From Valencia hispanica (taxonomy: Eukaryota; Chordata; Actinopteri; Cyprinodontiformes; Valenciidae): 64,000 bases of DNA. The notes beneath the pieces are model-generated. The model was not told the DNA's origin. It made no database searches and worked only from the letters and a program-made list of their open reading frames with translations. A program made the translations under genes and the position numbers. The stretch is from the NCBI GenBank assembly GCA_963556495.2, contig OY747700.1, forward strand, positions 3,708,501 to 3,772,500, written 5' to 3'. Positions 33,764 to 46,559 of the stretch are shown here, one piece after another (position 1 is the first letter of the stretch; each line of letters opens with the position of its first letter).

Positions 33764-34470
33764 CAAGAGCATTGGTTTGTTTTAAAAAATGCTGGGGACA
33801 ATAAATATGAATAATTTTTATATATGTATTCATCGTTTGACGTTATTATAATATCTACTGCAGTTTATTAATAGGTGTTGAAAATAATATTTTTATTTAA
33901 TCAAAAAAAGTTAAAAGGCAGTTGTGTTCTTCCTTGTTTTTGAAATGGCACAGAAAACCATCTTCAAGTTGTTGGCTAAGACGGATCATTAAAATCGACA
34001 TCATAACACATAGAGCAATGTTGGCTACATTATTAATATAATATATTATATATTAATATAGAAGAAGAAGAGCAACAAAAACAAATGCATTTCCTTGACA
34101 AACCTTGCCATTGTTTGCGGAACAACTTCAACTTTACAGAGTCTGACCACTTGGTGCAAACAGGCAGACATTTCAACTTTATGCAGAATATTTAGCATTG
34201 TTATTATTATTATTATTATTGTTATTATTTATGCAGTACAATTCAACTGTGAGACAGAATGTGAAACAAAATTCCAGCAAATCACATTGTATGATATTTA
34301 AAGAATAATTTATATAATGGTGCAAAAAATACGTATTTGTCCAATAACAGAAGTTCATTTTGATCCTTTGTAAAGTAAACTTGGTTGGCAATGACATAAA
34401 TCAAATGTTTCCTTTAGGTCTTCACAAGATTTCCACACACTGTAGCTGTAACTCCCATTCTTCCATGTAA
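33764..34470. mobile_element. Truncated copy of the CAAGGGCGTAGG hAT family
   Basis: It starts CAAGAGCATTGGTTTGTTTT and follows the 27,133 element through TGCTGGGGACAATAA and GAAAACCATC. It diverges after about 34,190, where a (TTA)n run lies. The right end is not found. Confidence 0.5.
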
Positions 34471-34479
34471 ATCTTCTCT

Positions 34480-36175
34480 AGACCTGTGATTTTTGGGGCC
34501 TGAGAAACTTGTCCATGCATTCGTTACCTCAAGGCTGGACTACTGTAATTCTTTACTATCAGGAAGTCCACAAAATGTAATAATGTTATAAGCCTTCAGT
34601 TGATCCAAAATGCGGCAGCAAGAGTTCTGATGAATATTAAAAAGAGAGATCACATTTCTCCTGTTTTAGCTTCTGTAAGTGAAGTTCTTAAATAAAAGAG
34701 ATGAGAGATTCGTTCAGATATTCGGAGGTTTAAATACAAACTTGGTTGATCAAGCAAGGAGGTACAGTGTTAACAGAGAATGTGCAATACTAACTTGCCT
34801 TCCAAAACCAGACACATAATTATATAGGTTCAGTAATCCTGACACCTATCAATATCAAATCAGAAAACATTTCTTCAGTATGAGAACATAGTCTAATGTC
34901 GAGGCGTCGAGGACTTGATATTGGAAGCACAATCAATGTATGTCAGGATGTTCTTAGATGTAAAAGAGAGTTGCTATGCCAACCCAGGCTGTAAGAGCCT
35001 AAATCAGTAGATTTGACCTGACCCAAATTCATACAGTGTCATATAATCAGATTGGTTACCTTATCATAAAGAAAAGACACACAGTAACTATCAGTATATA
35101 AAATACACAAAGTTAAATTTCCCACAACACTTTCCGCCAAGGGCTCCCTGTTAAATCCAGAATGGAATTTAAGATCCTTCTTCTTACATATAAAGCCCAT
35201 AATAATCAGCTCCATCATACATCAGAGATCTGATTGTTCCTTATGTTCCTAACAGAGCCCTTTGCTCTCAGACTGCAGGTTTACTTGTAGTTCCTAGGAT
35301 TTCTAAACGTAGAATGGGAGGCAGATCTTTTAGTTATCAGGCTCCTCTCCTGTGGAACCAGCTCCCAGCTTTAGTCCGTGAGGCAGACACTCTGTTTACT
35401 TTTAAGGCCAGGCTTAAAACTTTCCTTTTTGATAAAGCTTATAGTTAGAGTGGCTAAGGTCATCCTGAGCTATCTCTGTAGTTATGCTGCTATAGGCTTG
35501 GACTGCTGGAGGACAGACTGACCAATTTTCTTCACTCTGCTACTTCCTTTTCTCCTACTACTCTCCAGTTGTATTACAGTACATTCTGTTATTTCGACTG
35601 TTAACTTTGTTTTCTCTCAGTGTTTTTCTCTCCATAGAAGATATACCTGGTCTGGTATCCTGCTTGGCTGCAATGCCCTGTTGGACGGGGGGCATCGACT
35701 GGGATGATCCTCCCAGTAACTGAACATCCACTGTGTCCTGTTATCAACTTTTTACTTTCTGTAACATAGAAAGTTCTCTTATATCAGATCTTCTGTTCCT
35801 TCTGTGTTTCTGCTCTGTCTTCTCAAACCCCCAGACGGTCGTGGCAGATGGCCGCTCCTACTGAGCCTGGTTCTGTTGGAGGTTTCTTCCTGTTAAAGGG
35901 GAGTTTTTCCTCTCCACTGTCGCTACATGCTTGCTCAGTATGAGGGATTGCTGAAGGATTGCTGTGGTTGGAAGAGTCTGCATCAACGGGGCCCAACCTC
36001 ACGTCAATGACTGACGCAATCTGCTGGGATTCCTTAAATAGGAAACTTTTTAACTGATTGGAATGTTTGTATAAATGTATTGAAATGACTTCTTGTTAAG
36101 TGCCTTGAGATTACATCTGTTGTGAATTGGCGCTATATAAATAAATTTAATTGAAAATTGAATTGAATGAAAGGA
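34480..36175 (+). mobile_element. L2-like LINE with 3' tail, split by a solo LTR
   Basis: The text HAFVTSRLDYCNSLLSGSPQ comes before the split and LPVKSRMEFKILLLTYKAHN follows it. A long 3' UTR ends TTGGCGCTATATAAATAAA and then TTGAATTGAATGA. Many frameshifts are present. Confidence 0.7.
34674..35129. mobile_element. Solo LTR-like insertion, 456 bp
   Basis: It starts TGTAAGTG and ends CCCACAACA, interrupting the L2 ORF. The flanks GCTTC and CTTTC resemble each other but are not identical, so the duplication is decayed or the edge is slightly off. Confidence 0.5.
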
Positions 36176-36179
36176 GCTG

Positions 36180-36845
36180 AGGCAGGACAGCAAAACCCAC
36201 TGGCCGGAACACCGCGAGCAATGACTGGCGCACACGGTATTGTGTTTTATTAGTGCCAAAATCCGCGCGCATAAAAACCGTAATCAGCGAGCATAAAGAC
36301 CACTCTCTACGCGCTCGCTGTCTCTATGGAATAATTTCTTTCACCTCTGTTTTGAGTAGCAAGCGAGGATCGCCGCACAGGCTGTGACCTGGGAGGAGAA
36401 CGACCTGGAGTAGTAGGTGGACCCTGATACAAAGACCGCCTTCCTTATGGGTGACTGAGGACAAAATCCGGACGTCAATTTTTATTTCTTTTTTTAACTT
36501 TTTGGCATCAGCGACTGGTCCACCACGAAAATACATTGTTGTGCTTTACAGCTTGGTTCATCAGTCTCACTTTTTCCCCTTAAGTGCAACCGAGTTCCAC
36601 ATATTAAAAAGCCTGGGTGAATGCAGTGGGTCCCATTTGAGTGGCCACTTCATTATTTCTTTCAGTGATTGACGCAGCTGTGTGAAAAGTATTACAAGTT
36701 GAAACGTACAACGTATTGTAACTTATAATGTATTAGTGTAGTAAAATAACGAAAGTGCAGTTTACGAAATTAAGGTTTTTCCTACTTTATAAATAAAAAT
36801 ATATTTTAACCCTATGTAAAGAGATAAACAAAAACAAAAACTGAA
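36180..36845. other. Unclassified sequence
   Basis: GC-rich words around 36,190-36,430 look like a transposon end region, but no motif or duplication was found. Confidence 0.3.
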
Positions 36846-36849
36846 GCGT

Positions 36850-37790
36850 TAGGGCTGGAGCGAGGGAAGGGGAGGGGAGGGGGAGTGTTTTGGGAGGGGC
36901 CTTGGTACGTCGGAATCAAAAAATCTCTCTGCCTCAAAGACTGCAGCTTTAATTAGTTTTGACAGACTGATGATTGGAGATGCAAAAGTTAGTGTACAGG
37001 AAGAAGAGCAGAGGCGAAAGAACACAGCCCTGAGGGGCCTGGTGCTGATGGTTCTGGAATCCGAGACATTCTTCCCCAGTCTCACATGCTGCTTCCTGTC
37101 AGTCAGGAAGTCAGTGATCCCCCTGCGCGTTTAGTTATCAGGCACGTTCTTCGAGAACAGCTTGCCTTGGAAGTAGGTCTGGAAGGATGGTTTTGGCAGA
37201 GCTGACATCCACAAACAGGATCCTGCCAAAGGTTCCCAGGGAGTCCAGATGCTGCAGGATGAAGTGTAGGGCCATGTTCATTGCATCGTCTACAGACCTG
37301 TTGGCTATGAAGGTGAACTGCAGGGGATCCAGGAGGGGGGCCGTGTGTGTCTTGAGGTAGGAGAGAACTAGGTGGTCAAATGACTTCATGACCACAGATG
37401 TCAAAGCCACAGGTCTGTAGTCATCGAGTCAAGTGATCCTTGGCTTCTTCGGGACAGGGACTATGGTGGAGGTTTTGAAGCAGCCAGGCACATGACATGC
37501 CTCCAGTGAAGAGTTGAAAATGCCCGAAAACACTGGGGCCAGCTCATTTGCACAGTGTCTAAGAGTGGCAGGAGACACGGCGTCTGGGCCGGGGGCTTTC
37601 TGGGCAATCAGGCTCTTAAACTGCTTCCTCACATCTGCTTCATGAATATAAAAGGCTGTTGTGGAAGAAGGTGATGTTAAGCCCTCATAGGTGTGGGGTG
37701 AGGAGGGGGATCTGAGGGTGAAGAGCAGTTCTGCGCAATCACAGTCACATCTGTACACCAGCCACTATTGATATAGAAGCAGATGCCTCC
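36850..37790 (-). mobile_element. Rex1-like LINE fragment
   Basis: The minus strand reads APGPDAVSPATLRHCANEL, then MALTSVVMKSFDHLVLSYL, then LLDPLQFTFIANRSVDDAM and RILFVDVSSAKT. This is the Rex1 region normally carrying FSSAFNT. Frameshifts and an internal deletion are present. Confidence 0.7.
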
Positions 37791-37794
37791 ACCG

Positions 37795-38185
37795 GTAGGG
37801 CATCCGTTCGTGGTGCCATCTTGGATCTACTACAAATTCATCTCCACAGGGCCCCGGAGATAATGACTGAATAATGTGATAATTTGAGAAAACCAAAGTA
37901 TCAAGGGTAATTATAATAGGAGATACAAAAACAAGAACCTAATGTTAAATAACATGGAGGAACTTAAATTCAGAAAGGAAACATGCCGAAAAAAGAAACT
38001 AATAAATGAATTTTGCCTAAGGTGGTTAAAATGAAAAAATGAAAATTTATGGATAAGGGAATGTCAGTTTTTTCTGGGCAAAAAACATTGGGAATAAAAT
38101 AAGACATTATGGTTTATCAGTGCCTGCTTTTGAAAAAAGGAGATATTACCAAATTATTCTTCTAAAGTGGAATAACAGCTAAATT
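37795..38185. other. AT-rich DNA, nothing recognised
   Basis: No coding potential or repeat boundary is seen. Confidence 0.3.
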
Positions 38186-38189
38186 GTTG

Positions 38190-39690
38190 TTATGATTGCA
38201 TTTCTCATAAGATGAACTGAACAGATGGCTGGGAGCTATTTCAAAGACCACATTTCCCAACAAGCCTAGCAGTGATGCCCAACACACTCCTATTGGTCCG
38301 TGACCACCCATCATGACATCGGTGATGACATCACGGCCAAAGGGGCTATAAGAGTAGTCGCGCCCATTTTCAAACTGTTCTCAAGCCAGAAGTTCTTGGA
38401 TGAACTACTTCTAAACAGAGGACGTCTCACCGGTGAAGATTCTCTTTTGTTCTGACCCGCTGGACCGCGGAAGAACTAATTTTCAAAGCTTCCAAGTGCT
38501 CATTCAGTTTGTGTATCTCGTTTGAGCTATATCAGAACTGTCCCAAGACAGTTCATTAGAGGTCGACCTGCAGGCCCAGCCTGCATTTGGGCCACACGGT
38601 CCTTAAATCCTGTACAGTTTTTTTTATAACTCTGCCTTTTCTTGCTCAACTACGGACACAATTCGCTCTCCTCCTAGTGGACTGGACCTCCTTCAAGACA
38701 AAGTAGCACTGAACCGGTTCATTTATACTAATATTGTGTCTGGGCGGAGATAAATAGAGAAAATAGAGTTTTAACGAGTTAGATCTCGTTCATTGTTGGT
38801 TTAAAGTGTTTTAAGCGCTGTACCTGTTTGCTCATTTTTGCGTAGCTGCACGCATAAGTTTGAGCTGTAATTGCTGTGTTTGAAACTGTTTGTTTTATCC
38901 TGAGCGGATCACGCCTTTCTTTCTTTTTCCTTCCTCTCTTTTCCTCTCTCTCTCTCTCTCGCTCCCTGATCACCGTCGGCAGAGTCGGGCTTGGTCCGGC
39001 CTGCGTTAGCTGGTCTTAGCTGAAAGGTTAACTCCATTGTCTTTAGTCTGTTCGTAAAGCAGAGGCCTTCCACATGGACGCTTCAGCCCATGTGTTCTGT
39101 CCATTTTAGCCAAAGGTAGTTTATGGCCCTTTGTCTCCTTACACTACATGTGCCCCCCCTCCATCTTGGCACAGAACTGAGATTTATGACTCTGTCTCTT
39201 AGGCTATCTGTGATTTGAGCCCCCTGGAGTGAGGGCCCCCTCAGCTGTTCTCACAGATTCATTTGATGTTAATTGTGTTTAATGTTCACCTATTATTGTT
39301 GTCTAAGATCTGTAGTAATTTTTGCATGCTTTAGAATAGATGGGATTTTGTATTTTCAAAATAAAGTCCCCTTAACTTAAAGAGAAGTCGTCTGGGATTA
39401 CTTGGAGTGATGCGTACAATTAATGTCCACAGCGTAAGAACTTATTCCTTCATCTATTGTTTAATTATTTCAGCCTTATCAGGCAGGTAATCATAAACAC
39501 AAACTGAGACTGAACAATTTGGCTATATAAATTTCCTGGAATCCACCAGGATGGTGCCCCCGAACTTGGTAAATTTTACATAAAATTATTAATCTTATTA
39601 ATAATTGCCCTAGGCAATTATCCATATTTATTCATAGCCAAATCCTACCTAATCTGCGGCACAACCTTCTCAAATGTCAAAGATCATGTC
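38190..39690 (+). mobile_element. Long LTR-like repeat, copy 1
   Basis: A promoter-like block (CCAAT-type ATTGG, TGACATCA, then CTATAAGAG at about 38,346) leads to a leader, and an AATAAAG lies at 39,360. A second copy is split around the Gypsy element (48,120-48,267 and 57,605-59,110). No gag, pol or env is attached. It may be a solo LTR of an endogenous retrovirus-like element; ends are not precisely defined. Confidence 0.4.
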
Positions 39691-39744
39691 ATTTCTCAAC
39701 AAGGGTGGAGAAAATATAGTTTAATATCCTAAAATGTTTAATAT

Positions 39745-40600
39745 TTTAGGATCAATCAATCAAAGTTTATTTATAGAGAACATTCCACAATCCTGGAAGG
39801 TGACCAAAATACTTTACTGAAGGAAAAGATGATACACATGAGAACGAAACAACAATAAAAGCTTAAATTTGTATAATAACTACGCAAAACACCATAAGAT
39901 GTCGAACTAAAATGAACAATATCAGGAGGGATGGAATAAAAGAAACCATTAAATCATTATAGGTTAAAAGTGCTGGAATGCTCTTCCTCTACTTATTCAC
40001 CAAAGTTGGGACAGACTCTACCATATCGGCTTGCTTTACTTTACACACACTCCCTTTCTAATAAATCCATCATACCTACGGAGTATTTTACAGATAAAGA
40101 TCTAGACATTTTTTATATCTCTGAATCTTGGATACCTATGGGTGATTTATCGACTATTGCTGAACTTTTACCTGCGGGCAGTACTTATTTTAATTCTCCG
40201 AGGAGATCCGGCCGCAGCGGTGGTCTTCTGACTATTTTAAAATCAACTGTTGACTGGAAACCGATCACCATCCCGGACGTCTATTCCAGCTTTGAAGTGT
40301 CTGCATTTAAACTGTCCTCTTCACCTCCTATCTTTTGTTCCTTGTTTTATTGACCTCCGAAATATAACAAGGATTTTATTACTCAGTTCTCAGACTTTCT
40401 ATCCGACATCCTTCTGAAATATAATAGCGTTCTCATCCTCATCCGTCCCAGCTACTGATTGTTTCCACCTTGGTTCCTGTTCCCCAACACTATATTTTCT
40501 GGTCCTCTTGAGTCATGTAATGTCTTTGTTCTTTGTTTAGTTAAATCATTGTGTTTTACTTTTGGTCCTCAATCCACTAAACATGATATTATTAGATATA
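39745..40600 (+). mobile_element. L2-like LINE 5' (endonuclease) fragment
   Basis: The frame at 39,970-40,353 has DLDIFYISESWIPMGDLS and YFNSPRRSGRSGGLLTILKS, the apurinic endonuclease start of L2-type elements. It stops early. The stretch before 39,960 looks like a LINE tail in reverse. Confidence 0.55.
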
Positions 40601-40605
40601 GATCG

Positions 40606-40799
<194 letters not shown>

Positions 40800-41059
40800 A
40801 TGTTATAATTGTTTACATTTAGCTCATTGATTTGTTGTTACCTCTCCCTGTAAAGCACTTTGGTTGGCCTTTGCGCCATTTTTTAAATGTGCTATAGGAA
40901 TAAAGTGGTATGGTATGGTAAAAGTATCTAAAAGAAGGAAGAGTTGAAGAATTATTTAATGTGTTCCTGTTCAAAAAAAAATTCCCAGGGTAACATGGAG
41001 CTAGAAAGAGGAAGTCCTTGCTCTCGGATAGAAATCCCGGGAAAAACAACAATACAGGA

Positions 41060-42240
41060 GCCCAGTAATTAGGTCGGAGCCGCTAAGCGTGGCGAAGGCC
41101 TATTGAGTCTTAAATATAAAAAACTCAACAGATTTGGTAGACGCATGAGTCGTGTGTGAAATTGACGTATATTAAGGGTCTTGCAAAATTCGCAACAGAA
41201 ATGGCTCAACAGCGCCCCCTTGAATGCTTCAAAATACCCTCCCAATTTACCTTTTTTTAACATAGAGCTATAACATTTGGCATACTTGTATAAATTCCCA
41301 AGACCTACTTAAATGTTTTAAACTGCCATAGTCCCAAACAAACAGGAAGTCAGTAATTTTGGATCAAAGCCATCGTTTTTGTGACATATAACAAGTCGTA
41401 TTTGAGTGAACTCCTTGAGGTTTTCACTCACAGACTTCAAAAAGAGTGAGGATAGTCATCAGGCATTGGGGATCAAAATATATCAAAAGAATATTGCTGC
41501 ATCAAAGCAGGTCGGCGGGGCTAAGCCTAAAAAATATGGCTTTTCACCATAAAAGTAGAAGGTGTATTAACTTACGCTTACAAGGTCACAGCTGTACCCA
41601 ACTTCCTGGATATCATCACATACCACTGCTGAACACATTCTTGGGCTCATTTGTTCATGTCACCTAAGCCCCGCCCCCTGAGAACAGGAAGTGTGATGCT
41701 TTACTTAGAAGAGTCCATATATGCCTCCTTTTACCTAGTCAACATCTGGCTGTTAAGGGTGAATCAAAACAAGTTGGTGTTGCTTTATTTCCAGAACTGA
41801 GAGGTTTAGAAAGAGGGTGTGGCTGTGCCAATATTGCAAAGCTTCATATCGCACCATGGAAACATGTTTGGCCCTAAGTTCCACAAATATCATCTGATCT
41901 GCACCAAAATCAACAACACTGATATTAGTTCAACCTCTAACAGATATGTATGCAAATGTTTGGTGGGCATTGTCAAAACATCTGCATACCCCCTACTTGG
42001 AGCATTAAAACAATCCTCCTCAGGAATGCTTTCAACCAGGATTGTGAAATTCAGTAGTTTCTGAAGACCCATAAAAAGTTGGACAATTTCTGCCTTTTGA
42101 AAATTCTGTCATGCAGATTTGATCAGCAGGCTCAGGGGAATTATTGAGGTCAAGTTAAGGCAGCGGTGCGTGAGTCCCACAGTTGCAGCACAGGCCAGAG
42201 CCCAGGCCAGACCCAAACTGCATCTTCGGGTCCATAGGAA
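41060..42240. other. Unclassified repeat-like DNA
   Basis: Stretches such as 41,090-41,270 and 41,480-41,700 read like common non-coding fish repeats, but no ends, duplications or protein motifs were identified. Confidence 0.3.
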
Positions 42241-42249
42241 TGTCTCTTT

Positions 42250-43760
42250 TCAGTCGTAAACCATAGGGACGTGATTATGTATTGTGCTGTTGGTTGCACA
42301 AATCGCTTTGATTAAAACAACAAAATGTGCTAATTCTATTCCATGGACTTCTTTTAAGGCAAACAAAAAGCGTTCTTGGTTGCAAGCAATCTAAAGAAGC
42401 GATTGTAAGAAGAAGAAATATATCACTGAAGGCACCAGAGCTACAGTGGCTGTAGATAAACTGTATGTTAATGGTCAGCTGTACAGGGACCAGCAGATCA
42501 CCCCATGGCTTTATTAAGAGTAACAACCGGTTTGTCTGAGTAATGTAACACCAGTTCGATAAGAATTTAAGCACAGCTCAGTAGGTTGTTTACGTTGTTC
42601 GATATGGGCGGGGTCAGGGCTGTGCACTGGGATATTGGCTCTTTTTTTCCTCCTCTCACTCACACACACACACAGACGTTTTTCATAACATATATCTCTC
42701 TTCCCCGCTCAACCCCAACACGTTCCTAACTTTCTTCTACTTTCCCTCTTTCTTGTATCTCTGCTTCTGCACTTTCAATCCGACAACCGCAAGCTAACTA
42801 TGATTGAACTTGTGTTTGTGTTTCCTTGGTGTCATTGTGACATGTACTGTCCAACTTTAGTCACACAACTATGGTTACTCTAAGGTTTGTCACATGGAAT
42901 GTTCTTGGGACTGGGACTAGAGAGAAAAAAATAACGATTTTTAACCAGCTTAAAAGATTGAAGGCAGATGTTGTCGAATTACACAAGACTCATAAATCTA
43001 CCTCAGCTGCAGATGATCTTAAATCAACTGAGTTTCCGAATGTGTTTTCTGCATGCTATAACTCTAGGCAAAGGGCAGTAGAAATATTAATAAATAAAAA
43101 AAGTTAATTTTATAGTCTTAATCAAACAGTTACAGATTCATAGGGTAGATTTTTAATAACAAACTATCTATACATAAACAAAGTTATGTATTGTCTGTGT
43201 ATATGGCCCAACTGTTGATGACCACTTATTCTTTCATACCTTCTTCTCTCTTTCTGAACACTTGGATTACTCACTTCTTCTTGTGGGCGAACTCAGTTTT
43301 GGTTTAAATGAAGAAACAGAAAGGCAAACTCTTCACCCCAATGATAGGAAATATACTTTTTTCTCAAATGTCCACCATTCTTATTCTCAACTGGATTTTT
43401 TTTTTTCAGCAGCTCACTGTTGACTGAGATTTCAGACACTGAGAGACACCCTATAGCTGTCAGCGATCATCCTCTTGTTTCTTAAACTCTAGTAAATAGG
43501 AAAGTAATTCCACAAAGCTATAATTGGCGATTCAATACATCATTGCTTAAGGATGAAAATTGTATTAAATATTTCAAAAAAGAGTGGGCTTCATATTTGG
43601 AATAAAATGACCTCCCTGGTATGTCACCATCCGTTCTCTGGGAGGCAGGAAAAACTGTGCTAAGAGGTAAAATAATCTCATTCTCATCAAATACAAAGAA
43701 AATAGAAAACAAACATATTCAAGAATTAGAAGAAACCATTAAATAATCATTAGAAGTTTC
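42250..43760 (+). mobile_element. L1/Tx1-type LINE remnant
   Basis: The text VAVDKLYVNGQLYRDQQITP near 42,450-42,510 resembles the ORF1 C-terminus of fish L1-like elements. The ORF2 start MVTLRFVTWNVLGTGTREKK at 42,871 is the endonuclease N-terminus. Later decayed endonuclease (AVSDHPLVS near 43,470) is visible. Confidence 0.6.
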
Positions 43761-43859
43761 CCTGGATGAGGAGAGACTGGGCAAAATCATGTGATTCTTA
43801 TGTGTGTTTTAAATTGCTTTGTACCTTTTACACTATATGTTTGTACTGCTTTTACCATG

Positions 43860-44005
43860 ATTTATGTTGTTTGACATTTTCTGACCGTTATGTCTGTGAA
43901 AAGTGCTTCATAAATAAACTTTACATACTATTTATGTTGTTCGGCACTTTTTGACTTTTATGTCTGTGAGAAGCACTTTATAAATAAACTTTACTTACTT
44001 ACTTA
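43860..44005 (+). repeat. Duplicated LINE 3' tail
   Basis: Two tandem copies of about 65 bp each carry TTTATGTTGTT, then TATGTCTGTGA(A/G)AAG, then ATAAATAAACTTTAC. The second ends in an ACTT repeat. Confidence 0.6.
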
Positions 44006-44007
44006 TT

Positions 44008-44530
44008 AAACATGTTGAATATCCCCGATTTGTGACCGGCGCCATTCCGATGTCCTACCAGGCAGACCAGAGCACTCTGAACACACCACACATGGCAGGA
44101 TTATCTGTTGGGATTATTTTAAGAGCCATCCCGATAATTGGGGGGTGTCAGAAGGGGAGAATCGAGGGAAAATTGGCCTACAAATCCTGCCGTGTGAAAC
44201 AGGCCTAAGTGTGAGGGCAGAATAGTAAAAGGACTGGTGAAACGGCTACTCCAGGAGGCACAAGGGACCAAGACAATCCAACATGTTGAATATCCCCGAT
44301 TTATGATCGGCGCAGTCCCGGCGTCCTTCCGAGCAGACCAGACCACTCTGAACACACCACACGTGGCAAGAATATCTGTTAGGATTATCTTAAGAGCCAC
44401 CCGATAATCAGGGGGTGTTGGAAGGGGAGAATTTAGGCAAAAATCAGCCTAAAAATCCTGCCGTGTGAATCAGGCCTAAGTGCAAGGGCAGAATAGTAAA
44501 AAGACTGGTGAAACTACTGGAGGCCCAGTG
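44008..44530. repeat. Tandem duplication of a roughly 270-bp unit
   Basis: Copy A (44,008-44,280) and copy B (44,281-44,530) both begin ACATGTTGAATATCCCCGATTT and share CTGAACACACCACAC and CCTGCCGTGTGAA. They differ by scattered substitutions. They precede the BEL/Pao gag start. Confidence 0.8.
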
Positions 44531-44561
44531 GACAGTCTCTCAAGCTTCTGACCCAGACGTA

Positions 44562-45800
44562 ACGATGTTGTCAGCGGAGGAAGAGCACCTGTAGATCCTG
44601 TCCGCCTGTTTAGGCTTCTCGTCCAGATCCCGCAGCTCATTTACCGAAGCAGCACATACCAGAGCAAAGTTTACCCAATGGAAAATTGAAGTAAAAATGA
44701 GACAAGCTGAGTTAGGTGCAACATTAGAAGCACTAAACGAAGAAAAAGAATCAGAAACAGTGCTCACAGAAGCCAATGTTTCTGAAGCAGCAATAGCAGA
44801 GGAGGTGAACAGGGAAACATGGTCATCACATGCATCAGAAAAACAACATGAGGACTCCAGACAGGATCAAGACAACTCACAACCCAAATTGAACTCACAT
44901 TTGGTAAGCCAGCTTCTGGCTTCAACCAGATGTTACAGACTACAAAGTTACCCTGGATATTCACCAGATCATTGCAGATAGGATTTACCAGACCCTAAAC
45001 ACTTCACACCCATTAAAACAATGTTCCACAAGTCTAATCCCTGATCCAGCCACCACACTTCAAAATGTTTCACAGATAAATCAACAGGACATCAAAGATG
45101 AGATAGACACCCCCCTGATACAAGCTTCTAATACCCCATGGCTAATTATAGAAGATATTATATGTTTAGAGTGCTACAGCAACAAACACATTGCTGCACT
45201 GCAAGCTGGTCCAGCTCCATGGACACAAAATACAAAAGCTCAAAACACTACTCCAGACCAGGGCAGGGAGCTCAGGGAGGACTATGGCAAAAGCCTTACA
45301 CAGTAAGAGGCACTCTGCCCATGATCAACAGTCTCTTTGGCCCACTGGGGTTTGAGGTGCCAGTGAGCATCAAGGGGCGGGCACTATAGTGGGAACTGAT
45401 CAAAGAAGCTTGTGGGTGGGATAAGACTCTTCCAGAGGGCATGTTCAGGGAGTGGTTAGAATGGAAGAATGTTTTCAAGCAACTTTAGTAAACTTGCATT
45501 CCAAGACCATACTGCTTTTTTTCTAGGTGTAAACCACAAATAAATAAGTATGAGAATTCGGTTGTGACATACCTAAAGTTACTGATGGTGAGATAGAGTT
45601 TGCATTTGTGTTTGGGAAGGCCAAACCTGCCCCCAAGCCTGATCGTACCATTGCCAAGGTTGAGGTGCGTGCATCGGTATTAGCGATGGAAGATGGAGAG
45701 CTAATTCAGATTAGCGACATGCATTTCTTTTCCGCCAGCAAAGTCGTTCCTGGCTACATTTACAATGAGTCAAGGAAATTCCAAGTTTTTTAAACAACCC
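44562..45800 (+). mobile_element. BEL/Pao retrotransposon remnant
   Basis: A gag-like start near 44,562 is followed by a Glu/Ala-rich segment at 44,697-44,860. Pol pieces follow: FGPLGFEVPVSIKGRAL at about 45,330-45,390, WDKTLPEGMFREWLEWK, and an RNase H region beginning FVFGKAKPAPKPD at 45,605. Most of pol is deleted and frames are broken. Confidence 0.65.
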
Positions 45801-45809
45801 GGTACAACG

Positions 45810-46555
45810 CATATAAAAAGCAACAAAACTAACTCAGTAGAACTATGAATCCTTAGTGCACAACCCAGTTGATAGGGGGATCCAAATGGCTAACTCTTGT
45901 CTAGCACATGGCTTAAAGGGACAGTTTCCCTTAAAGTGATTGATTGATCACTGCCACCATCCAAACATCAAGTCCCTGCTTAAAGATAACAAGCTTAAAA
46001 TCTTTCTCCGGCTGGCAGTACCTTATCAAAGCCATTGCTCATTTGACACACATTGTGCGTACCTTCAAGCTAAAGCAATCAGACAATCACTGTGAGGGTT
46101 CTTACTGAGGGTGTTTTAAGATCAGTAGGTCACTGGGTCTTAGAAGGTAAACGCCAGACCAGCAGCCTCATTTACTCATGTGTGTGTAACCGGCAGTCGT
46201 CTGCCTCACTACATTGAGGTGCGATGCGGCATGCCCCTCTGTTTTGCATTATAATGCTGGCCGTGATTGGGTGACGAAAAACAAAGGCATAGGCATGAAC
46301 AGAAGAAAAGAAAACACAGAACATAATCTAAAATGCATAAGGTAAGACTAACAATGAAACTAATTGTGCGTTCTATTTATCTCCGAATTCGGAAGTCGGA
46401 ACTGGGAATGACGTCACACCCGAGTTGCGAGGGTTCCAGTTAACAAAGTCGGAGAAGTCGGCATTTCATGGCAACGCCCAAGAAAGCAGCAATTTTTTGT
46501 ACTAGATCATACAAATGTGTACATGTGTTGTTGTACGCTTTCACTTTCAGATTGT
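45810..46555. other. Intergenic DNA, nothing recognised
   Basis: No gene or repeat boundary is seen. 46,370-46,450 holds palindromic GGAAGTCGGA-type words matching 47,015-47,040 in reverse, so these may be the ends of one transposon around the SINE. Confidence 0.3.
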
Positions 46556-46559
46556 TCAA

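Noticed and set aside
42270..42420. THAP-like zinc-finger start (VGCTNRFD-like text)
   Set aside because: The required Cys/His spacing cannot be followed in one frame, and the following text looks like L1 ORF1; too weak to call.
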